Assembly: GCA_035544675.1 (NCBI GenBank) | Contig: DATKCA010000283.1 | Coordinates: forward strand, 1 to 64,000 | DNA: 64,000 nt | Origin: DATKCA01 sp035544675 | Lineage (GTDB): Bacteria > Acidobacteriota > Thermoanaerobaculia > Gp7-AA8 | Direction of reading: 5' to 3' | Notes under the pieces: generated by a model | The model's database searches: none | What the model saw: the letters and a program-made list of their open reading frames with translations, nothing else | What the model was told of the DNA's origin: nothing | Program-made: the position numbers and the translations under genes | Part shown: positions 27,188 to 35,977 of the stretch, piece after piece | Numbering within the stretch: the stretch's first letter is position 1 | Layout: each line of letters opens with the position of its first letter

Positions 27188-28423
27188 TTACGCCGGCTGC
27201 GAGAAGATCAGGGTTGCGTTGGTCCCGCCGAAGCCGAACGAATTCGACAAAACGTGCTCGACCTTCTGTTCGCGAGCCTGGTTCGGGATGTAGTCGAGAT
27301 CGCACTCCGGGTCGGGGAACTCGTAGTTGATCGTCGGCGGCAGGATGCCCGTCTTCAGGGCCATCGCCGCGATCGCCGATTCGAGCCCGCCGGCCGCGCC
27401 CAGGAGGTGCCCGGTCATCGACTTGGTGGAGCTGACGGCGAGCTTGTAAGCATGCTCGCCGAACACGCTCTTGATGGCGTTTGACTCGGTCTTGTCGCCC
27501 AGGGGCGTGGAGGTGCCGTGCGCGTTGATGTAGCCGATCTGATCCTTGTTCAGCTTCGAGTCGTGCAGCGCGCGCAGCATGGCCCTGGCCATGCCGTTCT
27601 CGTCCGGCGAGGTGATGTGATGCGCGTCGCTGGACATACCGTAGCCGGTCAGCTCGCAGTAGACGCGCGCGCCGCGCTTCAAGGCATGCTCGCGCTCCTC
27701 GAGGATCAGGACCCCCGACCCCTCTCCCATCACGAACCCGTCGCGCTCCAGATCCCACGGCCGCGATGCGTGTTTCGGGTCGTCGTTGCGCGTCGACATG
27801 GCGCGCATGGCCGAGAAGCCCCCGATGGCCAGCGGCGTGATCACCGCCTCGCTGCCGCCGGCGAACATGATCTCCGCCTCGTCGCGCTGGATGATCTTGA
27901 ACGCGTCGCCGATGGCGTGCGCTCCTGTGGCGCAGGCCGTGGCCGGCGCGGACGTGGGGCCCTTGCAGCCGAAGCGGATGGAGATCTGTCCCGATGCCAG
28001 GTTCACGATGAGGCCGGGGATGAAGAACGGCGAGATCCGGCTCGGGCCGCGCTCGAGCATCTTCGTGTGCATCTCTTCGATCAGAGGCAGCCCGCCGATG
28101 CCCGACCCGATGATGACGCCCATCCGCTCGCCGTCGACCTTGGGGCAATCGAGTGCGGCGTCATCGACGGCCATCTGCGCGGCGGCGATGGCGTAGTGGA
28201 TGAAGCTGTCCGACTTCTTGATGTCCTTCTTCTCGATCCACTTCTCGGGCTGGAACCCGCGGACCTCGCCGGCGATCTGGCAGGCGAAGTCCTTCGGGTC
28301 GAACTTCGTGATGCGGTCGATGCTGCTCCGGCCCTCCACCAGCCCCTGCCACGTGGCATCGTTGCCGATGCCGAGGGGGGAGATCATGCCGATGCCTGTA
28401 ACGACGACGCGACGCTTGCTCAA
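27188..28423 (-). CDS. fabF: 3-oxoacyl-ACP synthase II
   Basis: 411 residues, standard FabF length. The Cys-His-His triad of condensing enzymes is complete: Cys164 (ATACATGAHAIG), His302 (NAHGTSTPLGD) and His339 (SMTGHLLGAAGG). RVVVTGIGMISPLG begins the protein and NSFGFGGTNATLIF ends it, both diagnostic. It condenses malonyl-ACP with acyl-ACP during fatty-acid elongation in the cytoplasm. The acyl carrier protein gene lies 121 bases upstream on the same strand, the usual acpP-fabF order. A hairpin with a T-run in that gap could uncouple their levels. Confidence 0.97.
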   Translation of the reverse strand: MSKRRVVVTGIGMISPLGIGNDATWQGLVEGRSSIDRITKFDPKDFACQIAGEVRGFQPEKWIEKKDIKKSDSFIHYAIAAAQMAVDDAALDCPKVDGERMGVIIGSGIGGLPLIEEMHTKMLERGPSRISPFFIPGLIVNLASGQISIRFGCKGPTSAPATACATGAHAIGDAFKIIQRDEAEIMFAGGSEAVITPLAIGGFSAMRAMSTRNDDPKHASRPWDLERDGFVMGEGSGVLILEEREHALKRGARVYCELTGYGMSSDAHHITSPDENGMARAMLRALHDSKLNKDQIGYINAHGTSTPLGDKTESNAIKSVFGEHAYKLAVSSTKSMTGHLLGAAGGLESAIAAMALKTGILPPTINYEFPDPECDLDYIPNQAREQKVEHVLSNSFGFGGTNATLIFSQPA

Positions 28424-28437
28424 GTCGCTATCTCCAG

Positions 28438-28465
28438 AAAAAACGAATGGCCAGCTCAGTGGCCA
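28438..28465 (-). terminator. Terminator/attenuator between acpP and fabF
   Basis: On the minus strand TGGCCA-CTGAGC-TGGCCA forms a short hairpin, followed by TTCG and six T residues (A run at 28438-28443). This is a plausible weak rho-independent site giving more acpP than fabF message. The stem is only six base pairs, so termination is probably partial. Confidence 0.5.
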
Positions 28466-28544
28466 ACCTGACTACACGGGCCTTTGCTTCTTTCATTCCC
28501 GTGCTGGTGACGACTGACTGACCTGGGGGAGGGAGGGTGTGTTC

Positions 28545-28784
28545 TTACTGTGCCTTGGCCCGCTTGTCGATGTATTCGACGGCGTCTTTCACTTTGCGGA
28601 TCTTCTCGGCCTCGTCATCGGAGATCTCGACGCCGAACTCTTCCTCGAACGCCATGATCAACTCGACGGTATCGAGCGAGTCAGCACCCAGGTCTTCGAC
28701 GAACGAAGCGTCGGGCGTGACTTCCTCCGCGTCGACGCCGAGCTGCTCGACGATGATGGACTTGACCCTTTCCTCTACCGACAT
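28545..28784 (-). CDS. acpP: Acyl carrier protein
   Basis: 79 residues, highly acidic. The phosphopantetheine attachment site is Ser36 in GADSLDTVELIMAFEEEFG, the universal ACP motif. It carries the growing acyl chain for fatty-acid synthesis and is modified by a holo-ACP synthase located elsewhere. AGGAGG-like bases (GAGGAGGACATTCCG) precede the ATG at 28784. It is the first gene of the acpP-fabF pair. Confidence 0.97.
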   Translation of the reverse strand: MSVEERVKSIIVEQLGVDAEEVTPDASFVEDLGADSLDTVELIMAFEEEFGVEISDDEAEKIRKVKDAVEYIDKRAKAQ

Positions 28785-28893
28785 CGGAATGTCCTCCTCT
28801 TCATGGGGCGCGAAACGCAGAAGCCTTTTAGCACAAACGAGGCCGATTCCAGAAAGCGTGGCGGCCCGGCAAATCGATATATTCTCGGCCCCG

Positions 28894-29196
28894 GTGCCGA
28901 AGAAGATTTTCTCCTACGAAGAAGCGGCCGCTCTCCTGCCGGCGGTCCTGACCATGACCGCCGAAGCGGTCGCCGTCGTCGACGATCTGACCGAAGACAC
29001 TCCTCCCGAGCAGTACGAGAAGGTCGTCCAGAAGTGGGCCACCGATGTCATGACTCTCGGCATCGAGGTCAAGGGGCTGTGGCTCGTCGACTTCGACAAC
29101 GGCAGCGGCTACTACTGCTGGAAGCATCCCGAGCCCTCGCTTCAGTACTTCCACGGATACGACGAGGGATTCCAGGGACGGGTGAAGCTGCAGTGA
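28894..29196 (+). CDS. DUF2203 family protein
   Basis: 100 residues from GTG 28894 (VPKKIFSYEEAAALLPAVLT). The helical N-terminus and the ending GIEVKGLWLVDFDNGSGYYC then WKHPEPSLQYFHGYDEGFQGR match DUF2203, a small cytoplasmic family of unknown function. The frame stays open upstream, but that part is antisense to acpP and has no similarity. The stop overlaps the next start by four bases (GTGA), so it is coupled to the HAD hydrolase. Confidence 0.75.
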   Translation: MPKKIFSYEEAAALLPAVLTMTAEAVAVVDDLTEDTPPEQYEKVVQKWATDVMTLGIEVKGLWLVDFDNGSGYYCWKHPEPSLQYFHGYDEGFQGRVKLQ

Positions 29197-29975
29197 CGCC
29201 GGTCAGGGCGATCGGCTTCGATCTCTGGGAAACGCTGATCACCGACACCCCCGACATGTCGAAGGCGCAGCAGCGCCTGCGGCTGGTGAGGATGGAGGAG
29301 ATCCTCGTCCGGCACGGCCACGGCGCTCTGGCCGGCCGGCTCGAGCACGCCCATCGCGAGGTCTGGCATCGCTGCCACGATCTGTACTGGTCGCGGGACG
29401 AGGACATCCCCTGCCGCCGCCAGATCGAGCACCTGCTCGAAGAGCTCGGGCTCGATCCGCGATCGCTGAGTGAGAGCGCGCTGTCGGCGCTCGAAGACGC
29501 CTACGCCACGGCGGCGGTCGAGATCCCCCCCGCCGTCGTGGACGGGGCCGCCGGCGCCCTGGCCGCGCTGAAGGATCGCGGGCTGGGGATCGGCCTGGTC
29601 AGCAATACCGGCCGCACGCCCGGCTCCGCGCTGCGGGAGATTCTCGCGCAGGCCGGCCTCGCGCAATTCATCGACGTGATGGTCTTCTCCAACGAGCACG
29701 GCGTCTGCAAGCCGCAGACTTCCATCTTCGACGAGCTTCGCCGCGGCCTCGGCACCTCCTTCAGCGAGATGCTCTTCGTGGGCGACAACACCTACGTCGA
29801 CGTCTACGGAGCGCAGCGCGCCGGCATGAGAGCGATCCACTTCGACCCTCCCGTGCGGGGCACCGCAGTCGCTCCGCACGTGGAGGCGGGGGAGGAGGTC
29901 GTACCGTTTGCGCGGGTCACGAGATTGAGGGACGTCGTTGCGCTCGTCGATGAGAGGATGAAGGATGAAGGATGA
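29193..29975 (+). CDS. HAD-superfamily hydrolase
   Basis: 260 residues. HAD motif I is FDLWETL with nucleophile Asp10 but Trp in place of the usual second Asp; motif II is VSNTG; motif III Lys is in VCKPQTSIF; motif IV is FVGDNTYVDVYGAQRAGM. It is probably a phosphatase or dehalogenase-like hydrolase with an alpha-helical cap. The missing second Asp occurs in haloacid-dehalogenase-type members, so a phosphatase role is not certain. GTG at 29193 overlaps the DUF2203 stop. The last codons (ERMKDEG) and stop are made of GATGAAG repeats that form a long hairpin. Confidence 0.85.
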   Translation: MTPVRAIGFDLWETLITDTPDMSKAQQRLRLVRMEEILVRHGHGALAGRLEHAHREVWHRCHDLYWSRDEDIPCRRQIEHLLEELGLDPRSLSESALSALEDAYATAAVEIPPAVVDGAAGALAALKDRGLGIGLVSNTGRTPGSALREILAQAGLAQFIDVMVFSNEHGVCKPQTSIFDELRRGLGTSFSEMLFVGDNTYVDVYGAQRAGMRAIHFDPPVRGTAVAPHVEAGEEVVPFARVTRLRDVVALVDERMKDEG

Positions 29976-29997
29976 GGGATCCTTCATCCTTCATCCT
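29955..29997. terminator. 17-bp perfect hairpin spanning the HAD stop codon
   Basis: AGGATGAAGGATGAAGG (29955-29971) pairs exactly with CCTTCATCCTTCATCCT (29981-29997); the HAD stop TGA at 29973-29975 is in the 9-base loop. The hairpin ends three bases before the next ATG, so besides termination it could hide the downstream start. Confidence 0.7.
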
Positions 29998-29999
29998 GT

Positions 30000-30851
30000 A
30001 TGGACAAGGAGTTCTTCTCTCTCGCCACCCGGCACTTCACGATCGAGGGCCGGTCTCGCGCCGGTCATGAGACCTGGTTCCGCATCCGCGAGCTCGGCGC
30101 GGCGCTCGACATCGGCCGCTGTCCCGATGCGATCATCAGCATGCCTCGCGTCTTCATCACCCACGCCCATCTCGACCACGCTCTGGGCATCCCTTTCTAC
30201 GCCGGGCAGCGGCACCTGCAGCGCATCGCCGGCGGCTCGGTCTATGTACCCTCCGAGACCGCGGACGATTTCCGCGAGCTGATGCGCCTTCACGAGAAGC
30301 TCGAAGGGACCGGCTACGGGATCGAGATCGTCGGCGCCGAGCCTGGTCAGACCTTCCGCCTGGGCCGCACGCACGTGGTCCGGGCCCATCGCGCAACGCA
30401 TCGCGTGCCGGCGCGCGCATACGAGTTTCTGGAGGTCCGCCGCCATCTGAAGAGCGAGTTTGCCGATCTGGACGGCCCCCGCCTGGCCGCGCTGCGCCGG
30501 GCCGGAACGGAGGTGGCCGGGGAGGCGCTCCACCCGCTCCTGTTTTATACCGGGGACTCGGATCGCGGCATCCTCGAGGAGAACGAGAGGCTGTTCCTCG
30601 CGGAGGTGCTCATGATCGAGTGCTCGTTCGTCGAGGACGGCCACCAGGAACGGGCCGCCCGTTACCGGCACATCCACTTCGACGACATCGCCGCCTTCGC
30701 CGAAGCATTCGAGAACCAGCTCATCGTGCTGACGCACTTCAGCCGCCGATATTCCCGCCAGACGATTCGCGATACCATCCGGCGCCGCTGCCCGCAGCGG
30801 CTGCGCGACCGCATCCGACTGGCGCTGCCGCAACCCTTCACGCTTCTGTAG
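30000..30851 (+). CDS. Metallo-beta-lactamase-fold hydrolase, RNase Z-like
   Basis: 283 residues. The metal site is THAHLDH (54-60, HxHxDH). Further ligands are probably His in RAHRATHR, Asp in YTGDSDRGI and His in VLTHFSRRYS. The order and the HIHFDDIAAF segment resemble RNase Z/ElaC-type members rather than lactamases. Typical RNase Z proteins trim tRNA 3' ends; here the N-terminus is shortened and the tRNA-gripping arm is not evident, so another phosphodiesterase role is possible. Start at ATG 30000, directly after a long hairpin. Confidence 0.75.
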   Translation: MDKEFFSLATRHFTIEGRSRAGHETWFRIRELGAALDIGRCPDAIISMPRVFITHAHLDHALGIPFYAGQRHLQRIAGGSVYVPSETADDFRELMRLHEKLEGTGYGIEIVGAEPGQTFRLGRTHVVRAHRATHRVPARAYEFLEVRRHLKSEFADLDGPRLAALRRAGTEVAGEALHPLLFYTGDSDRGILEENERLFLAEVLMIECSFVEDGHQERAARYRHIHFDDIAAFAEAFENQLIVLTHFSRRYSRQTIRDTIRRRCPQRLRDRIRLALPQPFTLL

Positions 30852-30897
30852 CACCGGAATTGCACGTTGGTCGCGTGAGAAAGGGCAATCTCTATTG

Positions 30898-32424
30898 ATG
30901 CAGGTGTCCCCGGCCAGACGATTCGTAGTTCTCCTCCTACTCCTCCTCTTCCTCCCTGTGGCGGCCGATGCGCAGGCGAAAAAGAAGAAGAAGACGCCCG
31001 CGAAGAAGCCCGCGCGCAAGTCCGCCCCTGCGCCCAAGCCGGAGACCGCGACCGGGAACACGCTCCAGGAGCGGCTTGCCTCTCTGGTGAACGGCCGGAC
31101 CGCGTCCAGCTCCGAGGCGAGCATCCAGATCGTGGAGGTGGACTCGGGCCGGGTGGTCGCCCAGCGCAATCCCAACATGGCCGTCACGCCGGCGTCGAAC
31201 ATGAAGCTCTTCACGACCGGCGCCGCGGCGGATCTGCTCCGGCCGGACTTCGAGGTGAAGACGACCGTGTTCGTGCGCGGCGAGGTCGACGCGTCCGGGA
31301 CTCTCGGCGGCGACGTGAAGATCGTGGGCCGCGGCGATCCGACCATCAGCGGCCGCTTTCACGACGGCCAGTCCACGGCCGTCATCCAGGAATGGGCCAC
31401 CGATCTGAAGCGCGCCGGCATCAAGACCATCGCCGGAAACCTCGTGTTCGAATACGGCTACTTCGATACCGAATACGTGCATCCCACCTGGCCGGCCGAT
31501 CAGCTCGTGAACTGGTACGAGGCGCCGGTGGCGGCGTTCTCGATGCAGGAGGGCTGTGTTCAGGTCCGCGTGCTCCCCGGCAAGGCCGGACAGCCGTGCG
31601 TGGTGCAGTTCGAGCCGCCCACGGCGTACGTGACCGCCGCGAACACGTGCGTCACCGGAAGGGGCCTGCCGTTCATCACGCGCCACATGAACTCGAACAC
31701 GATCATCGTGCGAGGGGGCGTGCCGGTGCGCTCCGGCGCGACCGAGGTGTTCGTGACGGTGGAGAATCCGAATCACTACTTTGCGGCGGTGACCAACGAG
31801 ACGTTTGCGCGGGCCGGCCTGGAGATCAAAGGCCATATCGTGATCACGCCGCGTGACGACCGGCCCGGCTGGAAAGCCGTCTCCGAACATCGCACGCCGC
31901 TGAACATCCTCATCTACGTCGTCAACAAGAGGAGCCAGAACCACTACGCCGAGCAGGTTCTCAAGATCCTCGGCGCCGAGATCGGGAAGGACGGCAGCTG
32001 GCAGGGCGGCGGTCTGGTCGTGACGGAGTGGCTGACCTCGAAGGTCGGCGTGCCCGCATCGGAGTTTTCGATGGCCGACGGCTCCGGGATGTCGCGCGAC
32101 AATCGCGCGTCCGCGAGCTCCTTCATCATGCTCCTGCGCTACATGTGGAAGAGCAAGTGGCGCGAGGACTTCGTCAGCTCCATGCCTTACACGGGCGATC
32201 CCGACTCGAAGTTCGGAAACCGGCTCAAGACGCCCCCTTACGCCCGGCAGGTCTACGCCAAGACCGGCTACATCGCCGGAGTGGTCGGTCTGTCGGGATA
32301 CGTCCACTCGAGCAGCGGCAAGGTGTACGCGTTCTCCTTCCTGTTCAACCGCTACCGCGTCGGCGTGTACGCCGTCTACCGGCTGCAGGACGAGATGCTG
32401 AAAGAGATCATCGACAAAGGGTGA
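30898..32424 (+). CDS. dacB: D-alanyl-D-alanine carboxypeptidase/endopeptidase (PBP4, S13 family)
   Basis: 508 residues. A signal peptide is followed by a Lys/Ala/Pro-rich linker (AKKKKKTPAKKPARKSAPAP), unusual but probably only a spacer in the wall. The penicillin-binding motifs are complete: SxxK at Ser100-Lys103 (PASNMKL), SxN at 346-348 (KRSQNHYAE) and KTG at 455-457 (YAKTGYIAG). An insertion between SxxK and SxN is normal for PBP4. It cuts terminal D-Ala or D-Ala-mDAP cross-links in the periplasm. ATG at 30898 is preferred over the TTG directly before it. Confidence 0.93.
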   Translation: MQVSPARRFVVLLLLLLFLPVAADAQAKKKKKTPAKKPARKSAPAPKPETATGNTLQERLASLVNGRTASSSEASIQIVEVDSGRVVAQRNPNMAVTPASNMKLFTTGAAADLLRPDFEVKTTVFVRGEVDASGTLGGDVKIVGRGDPTISGRFHDGQSTAVIQEWATDLKRAGIKTIAGNLVFEYGYFDTEYVHPTWPADQLVNWYEAPVAAFSMQEGCVQVRVLPGKAGQPCVVQFEPPTAYVTAANTCVTGRGLPFITRHMNSNTIIVRGGVPVRSGATEVFVTVENPNHYFAAVTNETFARAGLEIKGHIVITPRDDRPGWKAVSEHRTPLNILIYVVNKRSQNHYAEQVLKILGAEIGKDGSWQGGGLVVTEWLTSKVGVPASEFSMADGSGMSRDNRASASSFIMLLRYMWKSKWREDFVSSMPYTGDPDSKFGNRLKTPPYARQVYAKTGYIAGVVGLSGYVHSSSGKVYAFSFLFNRYRVGVYAVYRLQDEMLKEIIDKG

Positions 32425-32433
32425 GGTGGCATG

Positions 32434-32467
32434 GGGGCCTCGGGCCTCAGGCCTCGGGCCTCGGGAG
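32434..32467. repeat. GCCTCGG direct repeats after dacB
   Basis: GGGCCTCGGGCCTCAGGCCT and further CGGGCCT copies occupy the gap after dacB. They are direct repeats of the same word seen near 19117, 40078 and 45536; here the complementary half is missing. Confidence 0.6.
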
Positions 32468-32535
32468 GACGCGATGCAACTCCCTCGCGGCACCTCTCCC
32501 TCCGGATTGCTCGGCTGCACCGTGAACGAGGGGGC

Positions 32536-32796
32536 TCAGCGCCCGACGAGCTTGCCACTCGACGGCGAGACCTGCAGCGTGTACACACCGCTCGTGCTCC
32601 GCACGGTCGCCACCGCCTGATAGCCGGGGAACTTCAGGATTGCGCCGATCACTTCCGCGCCCTCTTTCTTCACGAAGAGCCGGACCACGTCGTCCACGCT
32701 CTCGGCGTCGAAGGCGTGATAGGCGACCAGATTCGGGTCGCGTACGGGCTTGCCGTCGTCGTCGGTGAGATGCCTCTGCTCGATGGTGAACCGCAT
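32536..32796 (-). CDS. Conserved-looking small hypothetical protein
   Basis: 86 residues from ATG 32796 (MRFTIEQRHLTDDDGKPVRD). It shows an alternating beta pattern (LVAYHAFDAESVDDVVRLFV, AEVIGAILKFPGYQAVATVR, GVYTLQVSPSSGKLVGR) and no signal peptide. I do not recognise the family. The frame is open further upstream antisense to guaB, but the region before this ATG looks like shadow. It is divergent from guaB across 67 bases and converges on dacB. Confidence 0.65.
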   Translation of the reverse strand: MRFTIEQRHLTDDDGKPVRDPNLVAYHAFDAESVDDVVRLFVKKEGAEVIGAILKFPGYQAVATVRSTSGVYTLQVSPSSGKLVGR

Positions 32797-32840
32797 CGCC
32801 TGGCGGTGGGCGTGCAATTCCGATGCATGAACCTCTGTTT

Positions 32841-32846
32841 TATACT
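32841..32846 (+). promoter_or_regulatory. Putative -10 element for guaB
   Basis: TATACT, 18 bases before the guaB ATG, matches five of six -10 positions and stands out as AT-rich. A weak TTCCGA at 32818-32823 is at the right distance for -35. The 67-base divergent gap probably also holds the promoter of the minus-strand gene. Confidence 0.45.
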
Positions 32847-32863
32847 GATCTGCGAGGCCGCGT

Positions 32864-34429
32864 ATGAGCGATGAACGAACCCTTCGAGACGAGATTCCGG
32901 TGATCGGCCGCATCGACCTGCGCGAGATCGAGCGGGCCGAGCCTCTCCCCTCGGAACGCTTCGCCGAGGCCATCGCCCTCGGCCTGACGTTCGACGACGT
33001 GCTGCTCAAGCCGGCCCGGTCCGAGATGCATCCCAACTTCGTCGACATCTCCACCCGCCTCACCCGCGACATCCGCCTCAACATCCCCATCCTCTCCGCC
33101 GCCATGGACACGGTGACCGAGGCGCGGCTGGCCATCGCCATGGCCCAGCATGGCGGACTGGGCGTCATCCACAAGAACATGCCTATCGACCGGCAGGCCG
33201 AGGAGGTCGACAAGGTCAAGCGCTCGGAAGCGGGCATGATCGTCGACCCGGTCACCATGCGTCCCTGGCAGAGCATCTCCGAGGCGATGCATGTGATGGA
33301 GAAGTACAAGATCTCCGGCGTGCCGGTGACCGACGCCAACGGGAAGCTCGTCGGCATCCTCACCAACCGCGATCTCCGCTTCGAGACCCGGTTCGACCTT
33401 CCGATCTCCGAGCGCATGACCAAAGAGGACCTGGTGACCGTGCCGGTGGGCACGACGCTCGAGCAGGCGCGCGAAGTGCTGCATCAGCACCGCATCGAGA
33501 AGCTGCTCGTCGTCGACGGCAACGGCGACCTCAAGGGCCTCATCACCGTCAAGGACATCCAGAAAGCGCGCCGCTATCCGCTGGCCGCGAAAGACCCTCT
33601 CGGCCGTCTCCGCTGCGGCGCGGCGATCGGGGTGGGGAAAGAGGGCCTCGACCGCGCCCGCGCCCTCATCGACGCGAAGGTGGACGTGGTGGTCATCGAC
33701 TCCGCGCACGCGCATTCCACGGGCGTCATGGAAGTCATCCGCCAGTTCAAAAAGCTCTTCCCCGACACGCCGCTCATCGCCGGCAACGTCGCCACGTACG
33801 AAGGTGCCCAGGAGCTGATCGAGCTCGGCGTCGACGCGATCAAGGTCGGCATCGGTCCCGGCTCCATCTGCACCACACGCGTGATCGCCGGCGCCGGCGT
33901 TCCGCAGATCACCGCGGTCCTGGAGTGTGCGCGAGCGGCAGAGAAGTACGACATCCCGGTCATCAGCGACGGCGGCATCAAGTACTCGGGCGACGTCACC
34001 AAGGCGCTCGCTGCAGGTGCGCATTCGGTCATGATCGGCTCGCTGTTCGCGGGGACCGATGAGGCGCCGGGCGAGACGATCCTGTACCAGGGGCGGACGT
34101 TCAAGGCGTACCGCGGTATGGGATCCATCGCGGCAATGCAGTCGGGATCGAAGGACCGCTACTTCCAGGAGGACGCCGACGCGTCGAAGCTCGTGCCCGA
34201 GGGGATCGAGGGGAAGGTCCCGTACAAGGGTTCGCTTTCGGCGATGATCCCCCAGCTGATCGGAGGGCTCCGTTCCGGCATGGGGCTGACCGGCTCGACG
34301 ACGATCGACGATCTGCGGACCAAGTCGCAGTTCGTGCGGATCACGGCTGCAGGGCTCCGGGAGTCGCATGCGCACGACGTGGTGGTCACGAAGGAAGCGC
34401 CGAACTACCGGATCGAGTCGACCGACTGA
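32864..34429 (+). CDS. guaB: Inosine-5'-monophosphate dehydrogenase
   Basis: 521 residues. The barrel starts with LTFDDVLLKPARSEM and is interrupted by a pair of CBS domains (about 115-240; ISEAMHVMEKYKISGVPVTD and TLEQAREVLHQHRIEKLLVV). The catalytic Cys336 lies in GIGPGSICTTRVIAGAGVPQ and the flap in YRGMGSIAAM. It oxidises IMP to XMP with NAD+, the committed step to GMP. The N-terminus has about 30 extra residues before the usual start region. It stands alone without guaA in the window. Confidence 0.97.
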   Translation: MSDERTLRDEIPVIGRIDLREIERAEPLPSERFAEAIALGLTFDDVLLKPARSEMHPNFVDISTRLTRDIRLNIPILSAAMDTVTEARLAIAMAQHGGLGVIHKNMPIDRQAEEVDKVKRSEAGMIVDPVTMRPWQSISEAMHVMEKYKISGVPVTDANGKLVGILTNRDLRFETRFDLPISERMTKEDLVTVPVGTTLEQAREVLHQHRIEKLLVVDGNGDLKGLITVKDIQKARRYPLAAKDPLGRLRCGAAIGVGKEGLDRARALIDAKVDVVVIDSAHAHSTGVMEVIRQFKKLFPDTPLIAGNVATYEGAQELIELGVDAIKVGIGPGSICTTRVIAGAGVPQITAVLECARAAEKYDIPVISDGGIKYSGDVTKALAAGAHSVMIGSLFAGTDEAPGETILYQGRTFKAYRGMGSIAAMQSGSKDRYFQEDADASKLVPEGIEGKVPYKGSLSAMIPQLIGGLRSGMGLTGSTTIDDLRTKSQFVRITAAGLRESHAHDVVVTKEAPNYRIESTD

Positions 34430-34455
34430 GTTTCCACGAATTCACACGGCCGCGC

Positions 34456-34484
34456 TTGACATATATGCTATGGCGCCATACTGT
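34456..34484 (+). promoter_or_regulatory. Sigma70-like promoter for the IPT/TIG protein gene
   Basis: TTGACA (34456-34461), a 17-base spacer and TACTGT (34479-34484). The -35 is perfect and the spacing ideal. It implies a leader of about 90 bases before the TTG start at 34580. Confidence 0.65.
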
Positions 34485-34579
34485 GCCATCGCATGCGCTC
34501 AGGACTTATTTGCGTCCCGTCCCTCATCATCGCTGAGCGCCCCAGAACTCAACCGATCGCTTTCCTCAGGAGGATCCAC

Positions 34580-35884
34580 TTGCGTTTGCTCGTTTCCCTT
34601 CTCACGCTTCTCGTCTCTTCGTCACTCTTCGCCCAGGCCAGAGTCTCCTTCACGCCGGCGGCTCCCACCGACGCGCAGCCGATCTCCATTCGCGTCAGCG
34701 ACGTCAACCCGACCACGGCTGTGCCCGGCTGTCCCCAGGTGACGGTCATCGGATCGCGGATCCATGTGATCACCACGTGCGGGGGCGGCGTAGGGGGGGC
34801 AGTGCCGACGCCGTTCTCGTTCGAGGTGTCGGCCGGTCCGCTTCCGGCTGGGCGGTACGAGGTGTTCTATCCGAGCCAGCTGAACGCCCCCCCCGTCGCG
34901 CTGACCTCCATCACGGTCCGGGAGGCCGCTCCGGCGTTCCGGGTCATCCCCGATGTTGCGTCCGGGGACGGCGTGGAGGAGGTCCGCATCGTCGGAGTGA
35001 ACGTCGGAACCGGCGCGCCGGTGGTCCGATTCGGGGACTCGATGGGCACGGTGACGAGCATCGTCTCGGCAAACGAGATCGTCGCGCGCCTGCCGCCGCG
35101 GGGGCCGGGAATCGTCGATGTGACGGTGAACAGCGGCGCCGCGACATCCACGTCACGGGCGGCGTTCCAGTTCTTCGATCGGAGCGGCGAGCGCGATCCC
35201 GCGTTCTTCGAGCCAGTCATGTTCCCCGTCATTTTCAACGGTGCCGGACCGTTCGGCGCCCAGTGGGACACGGAGGTGACGCTCCACAACGCGAACGACT
35301 ACTTCGTCACGGCGCCGGGAAACATCTTCACGACGTTCTGCTTCCCCGGCTGCGACCCGCGGCCGGCTCCGCGGAGCAGCATCATCGTGCTCGGTCAGCA
35401 TCGTCCGGACGGCCGGATCGAGTATTTCCCGCGGCAGGCCATGCCGCGGCTGAACTTCAACATCAACGTCCGTGATCTCTCCCGCGGCGACCTGAACCTG
35501 GGGAGCGAGGTCCCGGTGCTCCGGGAAGACGACCTCTACGATCGCGCCTTCGCCATCTCCAACATTCCGGTGGACCGCCGCTACCGCATCTCCCTGCGTG
35601 TGTACGACACCGCCGGACCGAGCTCGGTCCGGCTGCGCATCCACAAGGTGAATACCGAGACGCCTTTCGTCGACGAGGTGGTGCAGCTCTCGCCGAACCT
35701 CGATAGCGGCGCGGCCACGTTCATGATCGGCGATCTCGTCGGCGTCCATCCGCAGCTGGCCGGCCGCGGGCCGCTCCGCATCGACATCGCCCCGCTCGCG
35801 GAGCCGACCTCGCGCTCGCTGTGGGGCATGGTCTCGATCACGAACAACGAGACCAATCAGGTGACGATCGTTTCACCGCATTGA
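34580..35884 (+). CDS. Secreted protein with an IPT/TIG domain, function unknown
   Basis: 434 residues. The start is the TTG at 34580: AGGAGG lies exactly six bases upstream and translation from it begins with a clean signal peptide (RLLVSLLTLLVSSSLFAQA). The frame upstream of it is open but lacks a ribosome site. After about 100 residues of beta-rich sequence, an IPT/TIG (Ig-like) domain covers about 105-195 (FRVIPDVASGDGVEEVRIVG, IVDVTVNSGAATSTS). The remainder (QWDTEVTLHNANDYFVTAPG, MPRLNFNINVRDLSRGDLNL) has no family I recognise. It may be a cell-surface or periplasmic binding protein. Confidence 0.75.
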   Translation: MRLLVSLLTLLVSSSLFAQARVSFTPAAPTDAQPISIRVSDVNPTTAVPGCPQVTVIGSRIHVITTCGGGVGGAVPTPFSFEVSAGPLPAGRYEVFYPSQLNAPPVALTSITVREAAPAFRVIPDVASGDGVEEVRIVGVNVGTGAPVVRFGDSMGTVTSIVSANEIVARLPPRGPGIVDVTVNSGAATSTSRAAFQFFDRSGERDPAFFEPVMFPVIFNGAGPFGAQWDTEVTLHNANDYFVTAPGNIFTTFCFPGCDPRPAPRSSIIVLGQHRPDGRIEYFPRQAMPRLNFNINVRDLSRGDLNLGSEVPVLREDDLYDRAFAISNIPVDRRYRISLRVYDTAGPSSVRLRIHKVNTETPFVDEVVQLSPNLDSGAATFMIGDLVGVHPQLAGRGPLRIDIAPLAEPTSRSLWGMVSITNNETNQVTIVSPH

Positions 35885-35893
35885 CCTCGCGCG

Positions 35894-35961
35894 GGGCTCC
35901 GGGCTCGGGGCCAGCGGCTCGGGGGAACGACTGGTCGCCCTGAGCCCTGAGCCCGGAGCCC
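35894..35961. terminator. GGGCTC word-repeat hairpin
   Basis: GGGCTCCGGGCTC (35894-35906) pairs perfectly with GAGCCCGGAGCCC (35949-35961), with more GGCTCGG and CTGAGCC words in the 42-base loop. It follows the IPT/TIG gene stop and precedes the next start by 16 bases. Confidence 0.65.
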
Positions 35962-35977
35962 GATTACACTGCGCCGC

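Noticed and set aside
27087..28148. Upstream extension of the FAD reductase frame into fabF
   Set aside because: The extra N-terminus is an out-of-frame reading of fabF; the Rossmann strand begins right at ATG 27086.
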